A stretch of 64,000 nucleotides of DNA from CAMCXE01 sp046347475. Its GTDB lineage: Bacteria; Pseudomonadota; Gammaproteobacteria; Pseudomonadales; Cellvibrionaceae. Within the stretch, counting starts at the first letter, position 1. Every line of letters starts with the position of its first letter. The notes below the pieces were generated by a model. It did no database searches, was not told the origin of the DNA, and was given only the letters and a program-made list of their open reading frames with translations. Made by a program: the position numbers and the translations under genes. Of this stretch, positions 27,395 to 37,300 are shown piece after piece. The stretch lies in assembly GCA_046347475.1 (NCBI GenBank), contig JAXMGD010000006.1:1-64000 (forward strand). The letters run 5' to 3'.

Positions 27395-28134
27395 GTAACG
27401 AAACAGCGGTGCAAAAATTACAAGCGTTAAATCTGGCGAAGAGTTATAAAAAACGCCAGGTGGTAATTGATGTGTCCTTGGAGGTGGAAGCGGCGCAAAT
27501 CGTCGGTTTACTCGGCCCCAATGGCGCAGGCAAAACCACCTGTTTTTACATGATTGCAGGACTTGTTAAAGCTGATAAGGGCCAGGTGTTAATTAACGGC
27601 CAGGATATTAGCCGCGCGCCCATGCACGGTCGCGCCCGAGCGGGGCTTGGTTACCTGCCGCAAGAGGCATCGATTTTCCGTAAATTATCGGTAGAGGATA
27701 ATATCCTAGCGATTTTAGAAACGCGCCGGGAATTATCCAGCAGCCAGCGGCAAGAAATTTTAGAGCAATTAATTGCCGAATTTCACATAGGCCATATTCG
27801 CAAAAGTTTGGGAATGGCGCTTTCGGGCGGCGAGCGGCGCCGGGTGGAAATCGCCCGCGCACTGGCCACCGACCCACAATTTATTTTGTTGGATGAACCC
27901 TTCGCAGGCGTTGACCCTATTTCCGTTAACGATATCAAACACATCATTATTCACCTGCGCGAGCGCGGCATAGGCATTTTAATTACCGACCACAATGTGC
28001 GCGAAACTTTGGATATTTGTGAAAAAGCCTACATTGTAGGTGAAGGCCATATTATTGCCGCTGGCACGCCCGCTGAAGTGCTCGACAATACCAAGGTGCG
28101 ACAGGTTTATTTGGGTGAGAACTTTCATCTATAG
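27391..28134 (+). CDS. lptB: LPS export ABC transporter ATPase LptB
   Basis: The 247-residue ABC ATPase has Walker A GPNGAGKTT (about residue 44), signature LSGGERRRVEIARAL (about residue 145), Walker B FILLDEPFAGVDP (about 165) and the switch His in TDHNVRET. It ends with the LptB-typical YLGENFHL. It energises lipopolysaccharide extraction from the inner membrane. In many gammaproteobacteria rpoN follows; here a palindromic element begins at the stop codon instead, and the next gene is smrA-like. Confidence 0.96.
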   Translation: MSNETAVQKLQALNLAKSYKKRQVVIDVSLEVEAAQIVGLLGPNGAGKTTCFYMIAGLVKADKGQVLINGQDISRAPMHGRARAGLGYLPQEASIFRKLSVEDNILAILETRRELSSSQRQEILEQLIAEFHIGHIRKSLGMALSGGERRRVEIARALATDPQFILLDEPFAGVDPISVNDIKHIIIHLRERGIGILITDHNVRETLDICEKAYIVGEGHIIAAGTPAEVLDNTKVRQVYLGENFHL

Positions 28135-28325
28135 GGCGCTTCCGGAAATTCAATTTTTGTGAAGATCGCGAGGCATTTTCGCGCGGACGACTGCATGGAT
28201 GCAGGAGGTAGAGCGACGCAGGATGCCAAAGCCGAATGAGGGAGTTTATGCGGTATAAATGACCGATTGAGCACGAAAATAACGAAGCGAGGGCGCGAAA
28301 AGTGGATTTCCGGGGGTGCCCTATA
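28130..28325 (+). repeat. 196-bp MITE-like element abutting the lptB stop codon
   Basis: Imperfect terminal inverted repeats TATAGGGCGCTTCCGGAAAT and (complement) TATAGGGCACCCCCGGAAAT bound an AT/GC-mixed core without a coding frame. The left end covers the lptB stop codon TAG. TA dinucleotides at both ends could represent a TA target site. The lptB C-terminus itself looks normal, so the insertion did not shorten the protein. Confidence 0.75.
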
Positions 28326-28390
28326 ACCTCACCCTATTAATCAAAGGGTAGCCGTTCATTAAACCGCCACTAAATTGTGAGGAGGCCTGT

Positions 28391-28966
28391 ATGGCCTTGG
28401 ATGAACATTTTGAGCAATTTTTAGGAAACGACGTTAAGCCACTGAACATCAAACCGCGTGCCGATTTAAAACGCACGGCAACAGCGGATGAAAAAGCCCA
28501 GGCCTTGCGGCGGGCGCTTGCCCAACAAGAATTAAAAAAAGCCCTCGACCCCTTAGCTGGCGAGCCGGTGGAGATGTTGGCGCCCCTGGATATTATGAGT
28601 TTTGTGCGCCCCGGTGTACAAACTGGAGTATTTCGCAGCTTGCGGCTGGGAAAATATCCTATTGATGCGCGTTTGGATTTACACAAACTCACCGCCGACC
28701 AAGCGCGCCAGGAGGTTTACCAATTTATTAAAGACTGCATGGCCAACGAGGTGCGCACGGCTTTAATTACCCACGGCAAAGGGGAGGGGCGGACGGATGC
28801 CGCCTTGTTAAAATCCTGTGTTAATTATTGGTTGCCGCAACTGCCTGAGGTGTTGGCATTTCACACCGCACAAAAACAACACGGCTCTTATGGCGCCACC
28901 TATGTGTTGTTAAAAAAATCCGAGCGGCAAAAACAACTCACTCGGGAACAGTTTACCCGTCGATAA
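28391..28966 (+). CDS. smrA: Smr-domain DNA endonuclease SmrA-like
   Basis: The 191-residue protein has a charged N-terminal half and a C-terminal Smr domain (residues about 95-180). That domain carries LDLHKLTADQAR (LDxH motif), the THGKGEG loop and the GSYGATYVLLK closing strand. Smr domains nick or bind branched DNA and are related to the MutS2 C-terminus. AGGAGG lies directly upstream of the ATG. It is the first of several small plus-strand genes after the Lpt operon. Confidence 0.88.
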   Translation: MALDEHFEQFLGNDVKPLNIKPRADLKRTATADEKAQALRRALAQQELKKALDPLAGEPVEMLAPLDIMSFVRPGVQTGVFRSLRLGKYPIDARLDLHKLTADQARQEVYQFIKDCMANEVRTALITHGKGEGRTDAALLKSCVNYWLPQLPEVLAFHTAQKQHGSYGATYVLLKKSERQKQLTREQFTRR

Positions 28967-28978
28967 TTAGGCTCTGGC

Positions 28979-29374
28979 ATGTTATATCCCCTCTATGCAC
29001 AAGTGTTGCTCACCTTTGCTGTTATGCTCTGGACCTTTTACACCCGTGTGCGCGCTCTGCGTCAGCGGGAATTAAATTATGGTTATTTGCGTTTAATGCA
29101 GGGCGCCGCGCCCGAGGTGGTGCAAAAAGCCACTCGCCAGTTCGCCAATTTATTTGAAATGCCAGTGTTATTTTATGCCTTATGCCTGCTGTGTGTGGTT
29201 AAGGGTTTTGAGGATAAGCTGCAGGTGATTCTGGCCTGGGCTTATGTGCTGCTGCGCTGTGTGCAAGCGCTGATTCACTTAAGCTACAACCATGTGCTGC
29301 ACCGGGTGGTGGCCTTTGCGCTGGGAAATAGTGTGCTGTTAGTGCTCTGGTTGCGCGCTATGGCACAGCTATAA
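28979..29374 (+). CDS. MAPEG-family membrane protein
   Basis: The 131-residue protein has four predicted membrane helices and the MAPEG pattern: a cytosolic loop (VRALRQRELNYGYLRL) after helix 1, then RQFANLFEMPVLFYAL and RCVQALIHLSYN. Members relate to microsomal glutathione S-transferase, but bacterial versions are mostly uncharacterised. It starts 12 bp after smrA and is probably co-transcribed with it. Confidence 0.82.
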   Translation: MLYPLYAQVLLTFAVMLWTFYTRVRALRQRELNYGYLRLMQGAAPEVVQKATRQFANLFEMPVLFYALCLLCVVKGFEDKLQVILAWAYVLLRCVQALIHLSYNHVLHRVVAFALGNSVLLVLWLRAMAQL

Positions 29375-29429
29375 AATTGCCAGCCGCTACACTATAAAAC
29401 ACCGCTATAACCTGTTGTGTGAGCCTGTG

Positions 29430-30047
29430 ATGCGAATAATCATTCTTGTAGTAACACTCTTTTTATCCAGCTGTGCCACCCTCTCGCCCGAGGAGTGCAA
29501 ACAGGCCGATTGGTATTTAATCGGCCTTACGGATGCGCAAAAAGGTTTTAGCAAACTGCGCATTGATGAACACCGCAAGGCCTGCGCCAAGGTGCAGGTA
29601 ACGCCGGATTTATTCACCTATCAGCGCGGCCATGAAAAAGGCCAAAAAACCTATTGCACTACAGCAAATGGTTTTACCCAGGGCTCGGCTGGTGCTCAGT
29701 ATCAAGGTGCCTGCGAAGGTTTTTTAGCGGAGGATTTTTTGCGTGGTTACAGAGACGGCCAGGAGTTATACCAAGCCCGCAGCCGGGTGGATCAACTCTA
29801 CCGGGATATAGACACCTATCATCGCGATCTTGAGCGGATGCGCTGGGAAATAAATGAAAAACAAAGCCAAATGGCCGGGGAAAATAACCCCGATCGCCGC
29901 CGCGATTTATTAGCGCGTATCCAACAATTACAAAATGATGTGAGTTACACGCAAAACAAATTATACAGCGCTGAGCGCGAGCGCGACCCCGCCGAGATAC
30001 ATTACCGCAAAGTGGAACAGCGTATGCGCAGCTTCGGTTACCCCTAG
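29430..30047 (+). CDS. DUF2799 lipoprotein
   Basis: The start at 29430 gives MRIIILVVTLFLSSCA, a lipoprotein signal with lipobox LSSC, and 205 residues. The mature part starts with the DUF2799-type sequence ECKQADWYLIGLTDAQKGF and two GY/YxxG repeats (YQRGHEKGQ, GYRDGQ). The C-terminal third is a Gln/Arg/Glu-rich coiled coil (about 125-185). It is located in the outer or inner membrane leaflet facing the periplasm. The function is unknown. Confidence 0.82.
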   Translation: MRIIILVVTLFLSSCATLSPEECKQADWYLIGLTDAQKGFSKLRIDEHRKACAKVQVTPDLFTYQRGHEKGQKTYCTTANGFTQGSAGAQYQGACEGFLAEDFLRGYRDGQELYQARSRVDQLYRDIDTYHRDLERMRWEINEKQSQMAGENNPDRRRDLLARIQQLQNDVSYTQNKLYSAERERDPAEIHYRKVEQRMRSFGYP

Positions 30048-30136
30048 TCACTCGCGCACAGAGCGGAGCATCTGTACAAACTGTGCGCCGCATACTTTTA
30101 TCCATCGCATTCATTTAATAACGAGAGACAACACCT

Positions 30137-30784
30137 GTGGAGCTGATTACCTTTTTAGTGGATTTTATTTTGCATGTGGATGTGCATTTGGTTGAGTTAT
30201 TTAATCAATACGGTCTATGGATTTACGCCATTTTATTCTGCATTATTTTTTGCGAAACCGGTTTGGTGGCGACACCTTTTTTACCAGGGGATTCTCTGTT
30301 GTTCGCCGCGGGGGCACTGATGGCGGCCAGCGGATTAAATGTGCATAGCCTGGCTTTTTTACTCTGGGCGGCGGCTGTGTCGGGGGATAGTACCAATTAC
30401 ACCATAGGCCGATTTCTAGGGGTGCGTTTATTCGCCAACCCTAACTCTAAATTATTCAGGCAGGATTATTTGCGTAAAACCCAAGGGTATTTTGACCGCT
30501 ACGGCGGGCGCACATTAATTATGGCCCGCTTCATGCCGATTGTGCGCACTTTTGCGCCGTTTGTAGCGGGTATGGGCAAAATGCCTTTTACGCGATTTAT
30601 TCGTTTTAGCGTATTGGGCGGTTTTTTGTGGGTGTTTTCGTTTATTTATGCCGGATTTTATTTTGGCGGTATTCCCGCTGTGCGCAAAAACTTCACTCTA
30701 TTGATTCTGGGTATTATTTTTGTGTCGTTTTTACCTGTTTTTATTGAGTTGTGGCGGGCGCGCTTTGGAGCTAAAAAAGCCTAA
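30137..30784 (+). CDS. DedA-family membrane protein
   Basis: The 215-residue protein starts with GTG and shows the VTT/DedA domain. It has the motifs FCETGLVATPFLPGDSLLF (about residues 40-58), the conserved Gly/Arg motif GRTLIMARFMPIVRTFAPFVAG (split over two helices), and 4-5 hydrophobic segments. DedA proteins are thought to be undecaprenyl-phosphate or phospholipid flippases in the inner membrane. It is a stand-alone gene after the DUF2799 lipoprotein. Confidence 0.9.
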   Translation: MELITFLVDFILHVDVHLVELFNQYGLWIYAILFCIIFCETGLVATPFLPGDSLLFAAGALMAASGLNVHSLAFLLWAAAVSGDSTNYTIGRFLGVRLFANPNSKLFRQDYLRKTQGYFDRYGGRTLIMARFMPIVRTFAPFVAGMGKMPFTRFIRFSVLGGFLWVFSFIYAGFYFGGIPAVRKNFTLLILGIIFVSFLPVFIELWRARFGAKKA

Positions 30785-30873
30785 ATACTGCTGGCTGTTA
30801 AGGAGTTTTAGCAGGTGTACCTGGCCAATGGGAACTGCTCGTCATTTGCCGCTCTTAATTTTTATGAGGGCGG

Positions 30874-31779
30874 CTAAAGTTTATTGATGTCAACCCAAAG
30901 GCGCGCATCATCTACCGGTGTTTTAGGCGGCAAGTTGGGGTTTTTTAGGTTAAAAATAATACGGTTTTTTAGATTGGCTTTTTCCAAAACCATTTTTACA
31001 GTGGGATTGTTGTAAAAATACTCATCAAAAGAGCCGTCATCTACGGCCATTAACATGCCGTTATAAATATCTTCTGCCAGCGTTTTTTTGCTAGGGGCGA
31101 CGAATAAATAAAACGGGCTGCGGTACACCAGCATGACGTGTTCATCCACCGTAAGCTCAAGGCCGGGGCGTTTGTCAATTTCCGCCCAGGGTTCGTGTAC
31201 GCCGCGTGGGAAACCATCAAAGCGTTTGCCATCGGCCATAAGAAATAAATTGTCGTATTTCACGGCGGTGACCACCTTCATACCGTTAGCGCGCATGATG
31301 GTGGTGTCCGACCAATCGCGGCCCTGACCAAACCGGTAGGCCAGCATTTGGTTCCAGTCTTGCACCGAGTTAAACAGGGTTTTGTTGTCTTTGTGGACTA
31401 TAAGAATGCGGTGCCCTAACAATCCCTTGTAGAGAGGTACGCGGATGGGGAGGGCTTCCTCCTCTATCTCGGTGGAGGTGGCGGTCCAGAGTATGTCTAA
31501 GCCGCCTTCAACTAATTCTTTGCGTTGGCGCATGGGGGCAAAATCCCCTTCGCTAATATTAAATTTGACGCTAGAGCCAGCTTTTTCTAGCGCTAATTTT
31601 AATAAACCTAAGGAGTAATTACTGTTGACGTCGCCGCGCGACATGATGCGCAGCTCTTCACTGCCCTTGGCCCATACCATAGGTGCAATGGGCACCGCAC
31701 TGCTGCAGGCGCCTAAAGCGGCGGCTTTGAGTAATTGCCGGCGGCTGATGGGCTTTTTAGGCGTAGGGTAATCGAGCAT
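30874..31779 (-). CDS. Tat-type periplasmic solute-binding-like protein
   Basis: The 301-residue protein has a twin-arginine type leader (SRRQLLKAA) and a hydrophobic stretch ending near MVWA. The mature part has the two-lobe layout of bacterial extracellular solute-binding proteins, family 3-like (KLALEKAGSSVKFNISEGDF, then GGLDILWTATSTEIEEEALP). No transporter permease or ATPase is nearby, so it could serve as a sensor-side binding protein or act alone. The ligand is unknown. Confidence 0.75.
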   Translation of the reverse strand: MLDYPTPKKPISRRQLLKAAALGACSSAVPIAPMVWAKGSEELRIMSRGDVNSNYSLGLLKLALEKAGSSVKFNISEGDFAPMRQRKELVEGGLDILWTATSTEIEEEALPIRVPLYKGLLGHRILIVHKDNKTLFNSVQDWNQMLAYRFGQGRDWSDTTIMRANGMKVVTAVKYDNLFLMADGKRFDGFPRGVHEPWAEIDKRPGLELTVDEHVMLVYRSPFYLFVAPSKKTLAEDIYNGMLMAVDDGSFDEYFYNNPTVKMVLEKANLKNRIIFNLKNPNLPPKTPVDDARLWVDINKL

Positions 31780-32247
31780 TAGGGTGTTGGGCCTTCATGG
31801 GGGGTTAAGATCCACGGCAGTTATAAATTAACGGTAGTCGGCTAGGCGCTGATATTCAAATAACCACGATGCTTATCAATAAATATTTGCGCAAAAAGGG
31901 TTTTTATAGCGCACAGCAGTCCTGAAATAGCTGATAAATAGCGTAATTACAGGTTAAGTAATTCTGGCTTTTACCTTTTTTAGCCTGCGGCACTGGCACT
32001 GGCGGCTTAAACCCTTGCCGAGGCACTATTAATCTGCAGTCAAACCCGCCGTGTCATTAATAGAGGGAAATTCCTCACTCCTAGGCTGATAAGGGTTGAG
32101 TTTTTTAACTACAACCTGCGGCGTATAGGCGGTTGCCTGCCGCATTGGACGCGCTTGTTCTTTATGCTGCGGGTTTTGGGGCTGGGAAAATTGGGTATTT
32201 TTAAGCGTTTTTCGAGCCGAAATAATTATGATTAATTGCAGGTGTGT
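31780..32247. other. intergenic stretch between divergent genes
   Basis: About 470 bp between the binding protein (minus) and the AlkC-like gene (plus). A 75-residue minus frame at 32029-32256 overlaps the AlkC start and looks like a chance frame, although an inner 38-residue part (from about 32145) has a normal amino-acid composition. Promoters for both genes are expected here, but none is clear enough to call. Confidence 0.45.
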
Positions 32248-33363
32248 ATGGCGCAAGCATTAAAGTTATTTTTTTCTGCGCACAAGGTGGCGCAAGTCGC
32301 GGCGAGTATTGCCGCTGTGTATCCAGCGTTTAATAGCCGAGCATTTATTGGTTTTTGCTGTGATGGCCTGGCGGATTTGGAGTTGATGCCCAGGGCGCAG
32401 CGGATTAGCCAGGGCCTGCGCGCTTATTTACCAGCCCGCTATGAACAGGCCGTTGAGATATTAATGCTCAGCTTAGGGCCGCCCCTCAGTGCGACGGAAA
32501 ATAACGGTTTAGAGCCGTTTTTTTATCTGCCCCATGTGTTTTTTGTACGCGATTATGGCTTGAGTCATTTTGTGATTTCTATGGCAGCCCAATATGAGCT
32601 CACCCAACGGTTTACGGCTGAATTTTCCCTGCGGCCCTATTTCGAAACTCAATATGAAGCCTGCATGCCCGTGTTGGAGCGCTGGGCCTGTGACCCTAAT
32701 GAACATGTGCGGCGTTTAGTAAGCGAGGGCACTCGGCCGCGTTTACCCTGGGCGCCCAAACTGGCGTCGGTCATTCAACAGCCCCAGCGCACGGCGGCGC
32801 TGTTGGAATCGCTCAAAGACGATACGTCTTTATATGTGCGCCGCTCAGTGGCGAACCATCTAAACGACATAGGCAAAGATAATCCCGATTACATGCTGCG
32901 CCTACTAGAGGGCTGGGCACAGGATGCTCCCGCACCGCGCCGCTGGTTGATCAAACACGCCCTGCGCTCAGCGGTAAAACGCGGCAACGCCCGCGCTATA
33001 AATGTATTGGGTTTTGGCGCAGCTCCTGACCTAGTGGTGCAATCGGTGGCGCTCACCCCGGCCAAGCCCCAATTGGGGCAAACGCTACTGATCCAGGCGG
33101 CCCTAACACTTGCCGCTGATGCCAGCGAGCCGGTGGATGTTTTGGTGGATATTAAAATGGATTTTCCCGGCCTTAGCGGGCGGCGCCAGAAGGTATTTAA
33201 AGTCACCAGCGGTTTATTAGCGCCTGGCGAGACTCTGAGGCTGCAAAAAACCATCAGCCTGCAACCTATGACCACACGCACCTATTACCCCGGTGAGTTT
33301 ATGTTCAGCCTGCTGGTCAATGGCGCACCCTTGCCATTAACTCAGTTGCTGATCCTCGGTTAA
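32248..33363 (+). CDS. alkC: AlkC-like DNA alkylation repair glycosylase (HEAT-like repeats plus Ig-like domain)
   Basis: With the ATG at 32248 the protein has 371 residues. The N-terminal 250 residues are HEAT-like helical repeats of the AlkC/AlkD family. They include HVRRLVSEGTRPRLPWAPKL and YVRRSVANHLNDIGKDNP, segments that line the DNA-binding groove. The C-terminal 110 residues are a beta-rich, Ig-like domain, as known in some AlkC proteins, where it clamps around DNA. The enzyme excises alkylated bases such as 3-methyladenine or 3-methylcytosine without base flipping. It is a single gene. Confidence 0.85.
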   Translation: MAQALKLFFSAHKVAQVAASIAAVYPAFNSRAFIGFCCDGLADLELMPRAQRISQGLRAYLPARYEQAVEILMLSLGPPLSATENNGLEPFFYLPHVFFVRDYGLSHFVISMAAQYELTQRFTAEFSLRPYFETQYEACMPVLERWACDPNEHVRRLVSEGTRPRLPWAPKLASVIQQPQRTAALLESLKDDTSLYVRRSVANHLNDIGKDNPDYMLRLLEGWAQDAPAPRRWLIKHALRSAVKRGNARAINVLGFGAAPDLVVQSVALTPAKPQLGQTLLIQAALTLAADASEPVDVLVDIKMDFPGLSGRRQKVFKVTSGLLAPGETLRLQKTISLQPMTTRTYYPGEFMFSLLVNGAPLPLTQLLILG

Positions 33364-33746
33364 CCCGCGGGCTTTTTGTTCATAACACACTGATTCAGTT
33401 TTTGGCCTGGCTAAGCGGCGTTATTAACCCAGCATTAAATGTTGCCGGGTTAGTAACACCTATAAAGAGCGATGTATGTTCGCCCGGTTAATTGCGCGCC
33501 TATCGGTCTGGCTGGCGGCTGCGGGTGTGCAGCCATAGATTAATTTCGTATGGAAATATGCGCTTGCCTGAATCAAGGCTATTAAAACCCTGCTTATGCG
33601 CTGCAATTGGGCTTCAACCGGCGCGCTTAAAAGCAATATTTATAAAAACCCTTAATTGAGATTAAAACGCTCCAAGGCGTTGCCCGCGGGTTTTCATAAC
33701 TTATCTACAATTGGAATATTACGGTACGTTAAAGGAACGCCCCATC
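33364..33746. other. intergenic stretch, nothing recognised
   Basis: About 380 bp between the AlkC-like gene and the small membrane protein. No frame with a start signal, no clear hairpin terminator and no member of the window's repeat families was seen. Confidence 0.5.
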
Positions 33747-34124
33747 ATGCGCACCATGCACCCTAAAGCTTTGAGTATTGCGCTGAGCATACCCAGTGCA
33801 TTGATTCTTGCACCGCTATTGATGAACCTGCCTTGGCTGCATTATTTCATGGGGTATTCACTGTATTCCCATTATGAAAATGTATTTTTGCTTACGGCCA
33901 TTAGTGTCTATGGCTTGGCCCAGTTGATTATTTTTCGCCTGCAAAAAGGCTATTGGCGGGCGGTGCTGCATCGCGTAGTTTTTTATGTGGTATCGGCTGA
34001 GGCAGTGTTAGTACTGGGGTTGGTGAGTCTGGCTTTGCTTTGGGTGGTCCCTATGGCACTTCTGCTCTTTAGCGACAGCGGCCGCGAGGTGTGGCAGCAG
34101 AATTCCCGCCCTGTGAATTTTTAG
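33747..34124 (+). CDS. small integral membrane protein of unknown function
   Basis: The start at 33747 is preceded by AAAGGAA at 8 bp and gives 125 residues. Three hydrophobic segments are visible: LSIALSIPSALILAPLLM, VFLLTAISVYGLAQLIIF and a long one around VLVLGLVSLALLWVVPMA. A basic loop separates the second and third. No family is recognised. A terminator follows directly, so it is monocistronic. Confidence 0.65.
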   Translation: MRTMHPKALSIALSIPSALILAPLLMNLPWLHYFMGYSLYSHYENVFLLTAISVYGLAQLIIFRLQKGYWRAVLHRVVFYVVSAEAVLVLGLVSLALLWVVPMALLLFSDSGREVWQQNSRPVNF

Positions 34125-34154
34125 TTTTTAACGAACAACGCCATGTTGTGAGTC

Positions 34155-34180
34155 CTTGGCCGGTTTGCCGGCCTTTTTTA
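34155..34180 (+). terminator. intrinsic terminator after the small membrane protein gene
   Basis: The stem GGCCGG/CCGGCC with a TTTG loop is followed by a run of T. It sits about 30 bp after the stop codon. Confidence 0.85.
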
Positions 34181-34325
34181 TTTTTATGCCCCAGGGGTTT
34201 GTACGGCTGTTTTTCCTGAGCCCTGGGCCTCTGGGGTAGATCTATTCACTTTTCGTGTTAACCGCCGGGTTAATTTAAGGCCGCTGACTATACTGGCATA
34301 AATTAGTCCTGATTTTGCGTGGCCG

Positions 34326-37300
34326 ATGGGTGTACTTCGCGTTTTATTGTATTTAGCTGTTGTGCTGGTTAGCGCGCGCGGTTTCGCCTGTAGCGACTCA
34401 CAGGAGTTGCGGTTTGCCCATTGGATGGAAGAATCCGCCTCCGATGATGAGTCCATCGGCGCGGTGAACGCCATAGCGCAGGACTCGCGGGGTGTGATTT
34501 GGGCTGGGGGCCAAAATGGCCTAGCGCGATTTAATGGCAGCCACTTCAGCCTGTTTCGTTACACGATTCATGATCCGTCCTCCATTAGCAATTCCTACGT
34601 ATCCGCTATTACCAGCGATAACAATGGAGGGCTTTGGGTGGGCACCCATGCAGGGCTTAACCGTTTTGATCCCCACAGCGAACGCTTTAGCCGCTTTGAC
34701 CGTCTGAACGGCACACTGCCCGCCGATAACATCAACAGCTTAGCGGTGCAGGGGGATCGCCTCTGGATCGGGACCACTGTGGGCCTGTGGGTACTGCAAG
34801 CCGGTGCCAGCCAGGCCCAGGAGGTTACCGCCCTGCACGGCCAGGATATACGCACCCTCTTGGCCGGTGAGGCGGGCGAGCTGTGGCTGGGCACCTTAAA
34901 TGGCTTAGGGCTCTGGCAATCAGAGTTGGGTGTGTTGAGCTGGCGGGGCAATCGAGCCTTAGATGTGCGCGCCCTGGCGCGAGATGATCGCGGCCACCTG
35001 TGGGTGGGCAGTTTTAATCACGGCTTATTGCGCCTGAGCCCCAATAGTGATGAGTGGCGCAGCTTCGGCCAGGCGGAGGGGCTCACCGGTCAATTGATCT
35101 GGGCTTTGGAGTACAACGCGCGCGGTGAACTCTGGGTGGCCTCTGAGCTTGGCGGTGTCAGCCGTTACGACCCCGTGCAGGAGCGCTTCTACGCCAGCAC
35201 CTGGCACGCCCATCAGCCCGCAAGCCTCGCGTCCAATAAAGCCAAAGCCCTCAAAACCGATAGCCTCGGGGATTTGTGGGTAGGTCTATTTCCCAATGGC
35301 ATCGACCACGCCAGCCGGTTTGCCAATCAATTTTGCAACTACCAAGCCGCCGAAGATTCCAGCGGGCTTACCCACCGCAGTGTGCTCAGCCTTTTGCCCA
35401 GCCGGGCCGTGCCGGGGGATTTATGGGTGGGCACTGAACAAGGGCTCAATCGGTTTGAGGCTAGCACCGGCCGCTTCCGCCACTTCATGCCTGAGCCAGG
35501 TGTGGCGGGCCGCCTGCAATCCGGCGCCATACTCGCCCTGGCGCCAGGTGAAGCGGATGATGACATTTGGGTGAGTGCCTGGGGCAGTGGCATCTATCGA
35601 TACTCTAGCCAAACGGGGGCCTTTACCCAGATAGCCGCCCGCCCCGGCACGGCCTCCGCCCTGCAAACACCCTACATTTGGACCATGTTGCGCGCTCAGG
35701 ACGGCACTTTTTATTTAGGTGGCGAGAGCGGCGGCTTGCATATTTACCGCGGCGGCGAGCAGTTTGAGGTGCTGCAGCCTGCGCGGGATAACCCGCAGGC
35801 CATCAGCAGTGGCTTTGTGCGCAGCCTGCTGCAAACCCGCAGTGGGCGCATTTTTGTCGGCACTCCCGCCGGGCTGGATGAATACCTGCCCGCCGAACAC
35901 CGCTTTGAACATTGGCTGCGGGATGAACAGGGCGAGTTTCGTATAGGCGCCTCGATTATCGCTATGTTTGAAAGTGCCGATGGCATCTTGTGGCTCGGCA
36001 CTCAAGGTGCGGGGTTTATTCGATTTGACCCCAACAGCCACGCCTACAGGCTCTATACCCAGGCCGATGGCCTACCGTCTGATTTTGTGGCCACCATCAA
36101 TCAAGATGCCGATGGGGTGATCTGGGTGAGCACTCTGCGGGGCATTGCTCGTCTCCAGGGCGAGCGATTTGAAACCCTCGATAAGAGCCTGGGCCCGGTG
36201 GGGAATAATTTTAATCGCAACGCCAGTGTGTACATGCCCGACGGCCAGCTGTGGTTTGGCGGTGCAGAAGGGCTTACCCGCTTCAACCCGCAAAGGCTGA
36301 TGAGCGAGGCGGCGTCCCCCGGCACGGTGCACCTTGAGGCCTTAAGGCTGCTGAATAAACCGCAAAGCATAGGTTCGAGCCTGCTGCCCATGGCCCTTGA
36401 TTACGTGCCAGCGATTGTCCTCGGCTCCGACAACCCTATGGTGTCTATTGATTTCTACGCGTTAAATTACCGCGCGCCGCAGCTGAACCGCTTCGCGTAC
36501 AAACTGGTGGGCGTGGATGCGGATTTTATCGATATAGGCAACCTGCGCACCGCCACCTACACCCATTTACCGGCTGGGCAGTTTGTTTTTCAAGTGAAAG
36601 CCGCCGATAGCTTGGGCCAGTGGCACCCACAGCTAAAAGAACTGCGTATTGAAATTAAACCCGCCTGGTGGCGCTCCTATTGGGCCTTTACCCTTTATTC
36701 CGGGTTGACAGGTTTGGCGCTCTGGGCGCTGTGGCGGTTACAGCAGCGGCGACGGGATTTAGTGCAGGCGCAGGCATTAAATGAAAAACTGCGGCAATTA
36801 GACCAATTAAAAGACACTTTTTTAGCCAATACCAGCCACGAATTACGCACACCCTTAAACGGTATTATCGGCCTTGCCGAAGCCCTCCTTGAAGGCGCTC
36901 AAGGGCCATTAAGTGAAGGCGTGTTGAAAACCCTAAAAATTATTTCCAGTTCGGGCCGCAGGCTCTCCTATCTCATCAACGATATTTTAGATTTCTCCAA
37001 ATTATCCAAAAAAGATCTACAGCTGAACACCTGTGCTCTAACGCTCCGGCCGCTGGTGGAGAGCGTGTTGGAATTAGTGCACCCTCTAGTAGGCGATAAA
37101 CCGCTGGAAATATTTAACGAAGTGCCATTGGGCTTGCCCAAGGTGCTCGCCGACCCTAATCGTTTACAACAGATTTTGTTAAATTTAATTGGCAATGCGG
37201 TGAAATTTACCACCTCAGGCACTGTGCGTGTGCGCGCTGAAGATGTTAACGGGCGTATTGAAATTCACGTGCGCGATACCGGGATCGGAATCGACCAGAA

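Noticed and set aside
32029..32256. 75-residue minus-strand frame overlapping the AlkC start
   Set aside because: Poly-Ile start and low-complexity composition; overlaps the ribosome site of a well supported gene.
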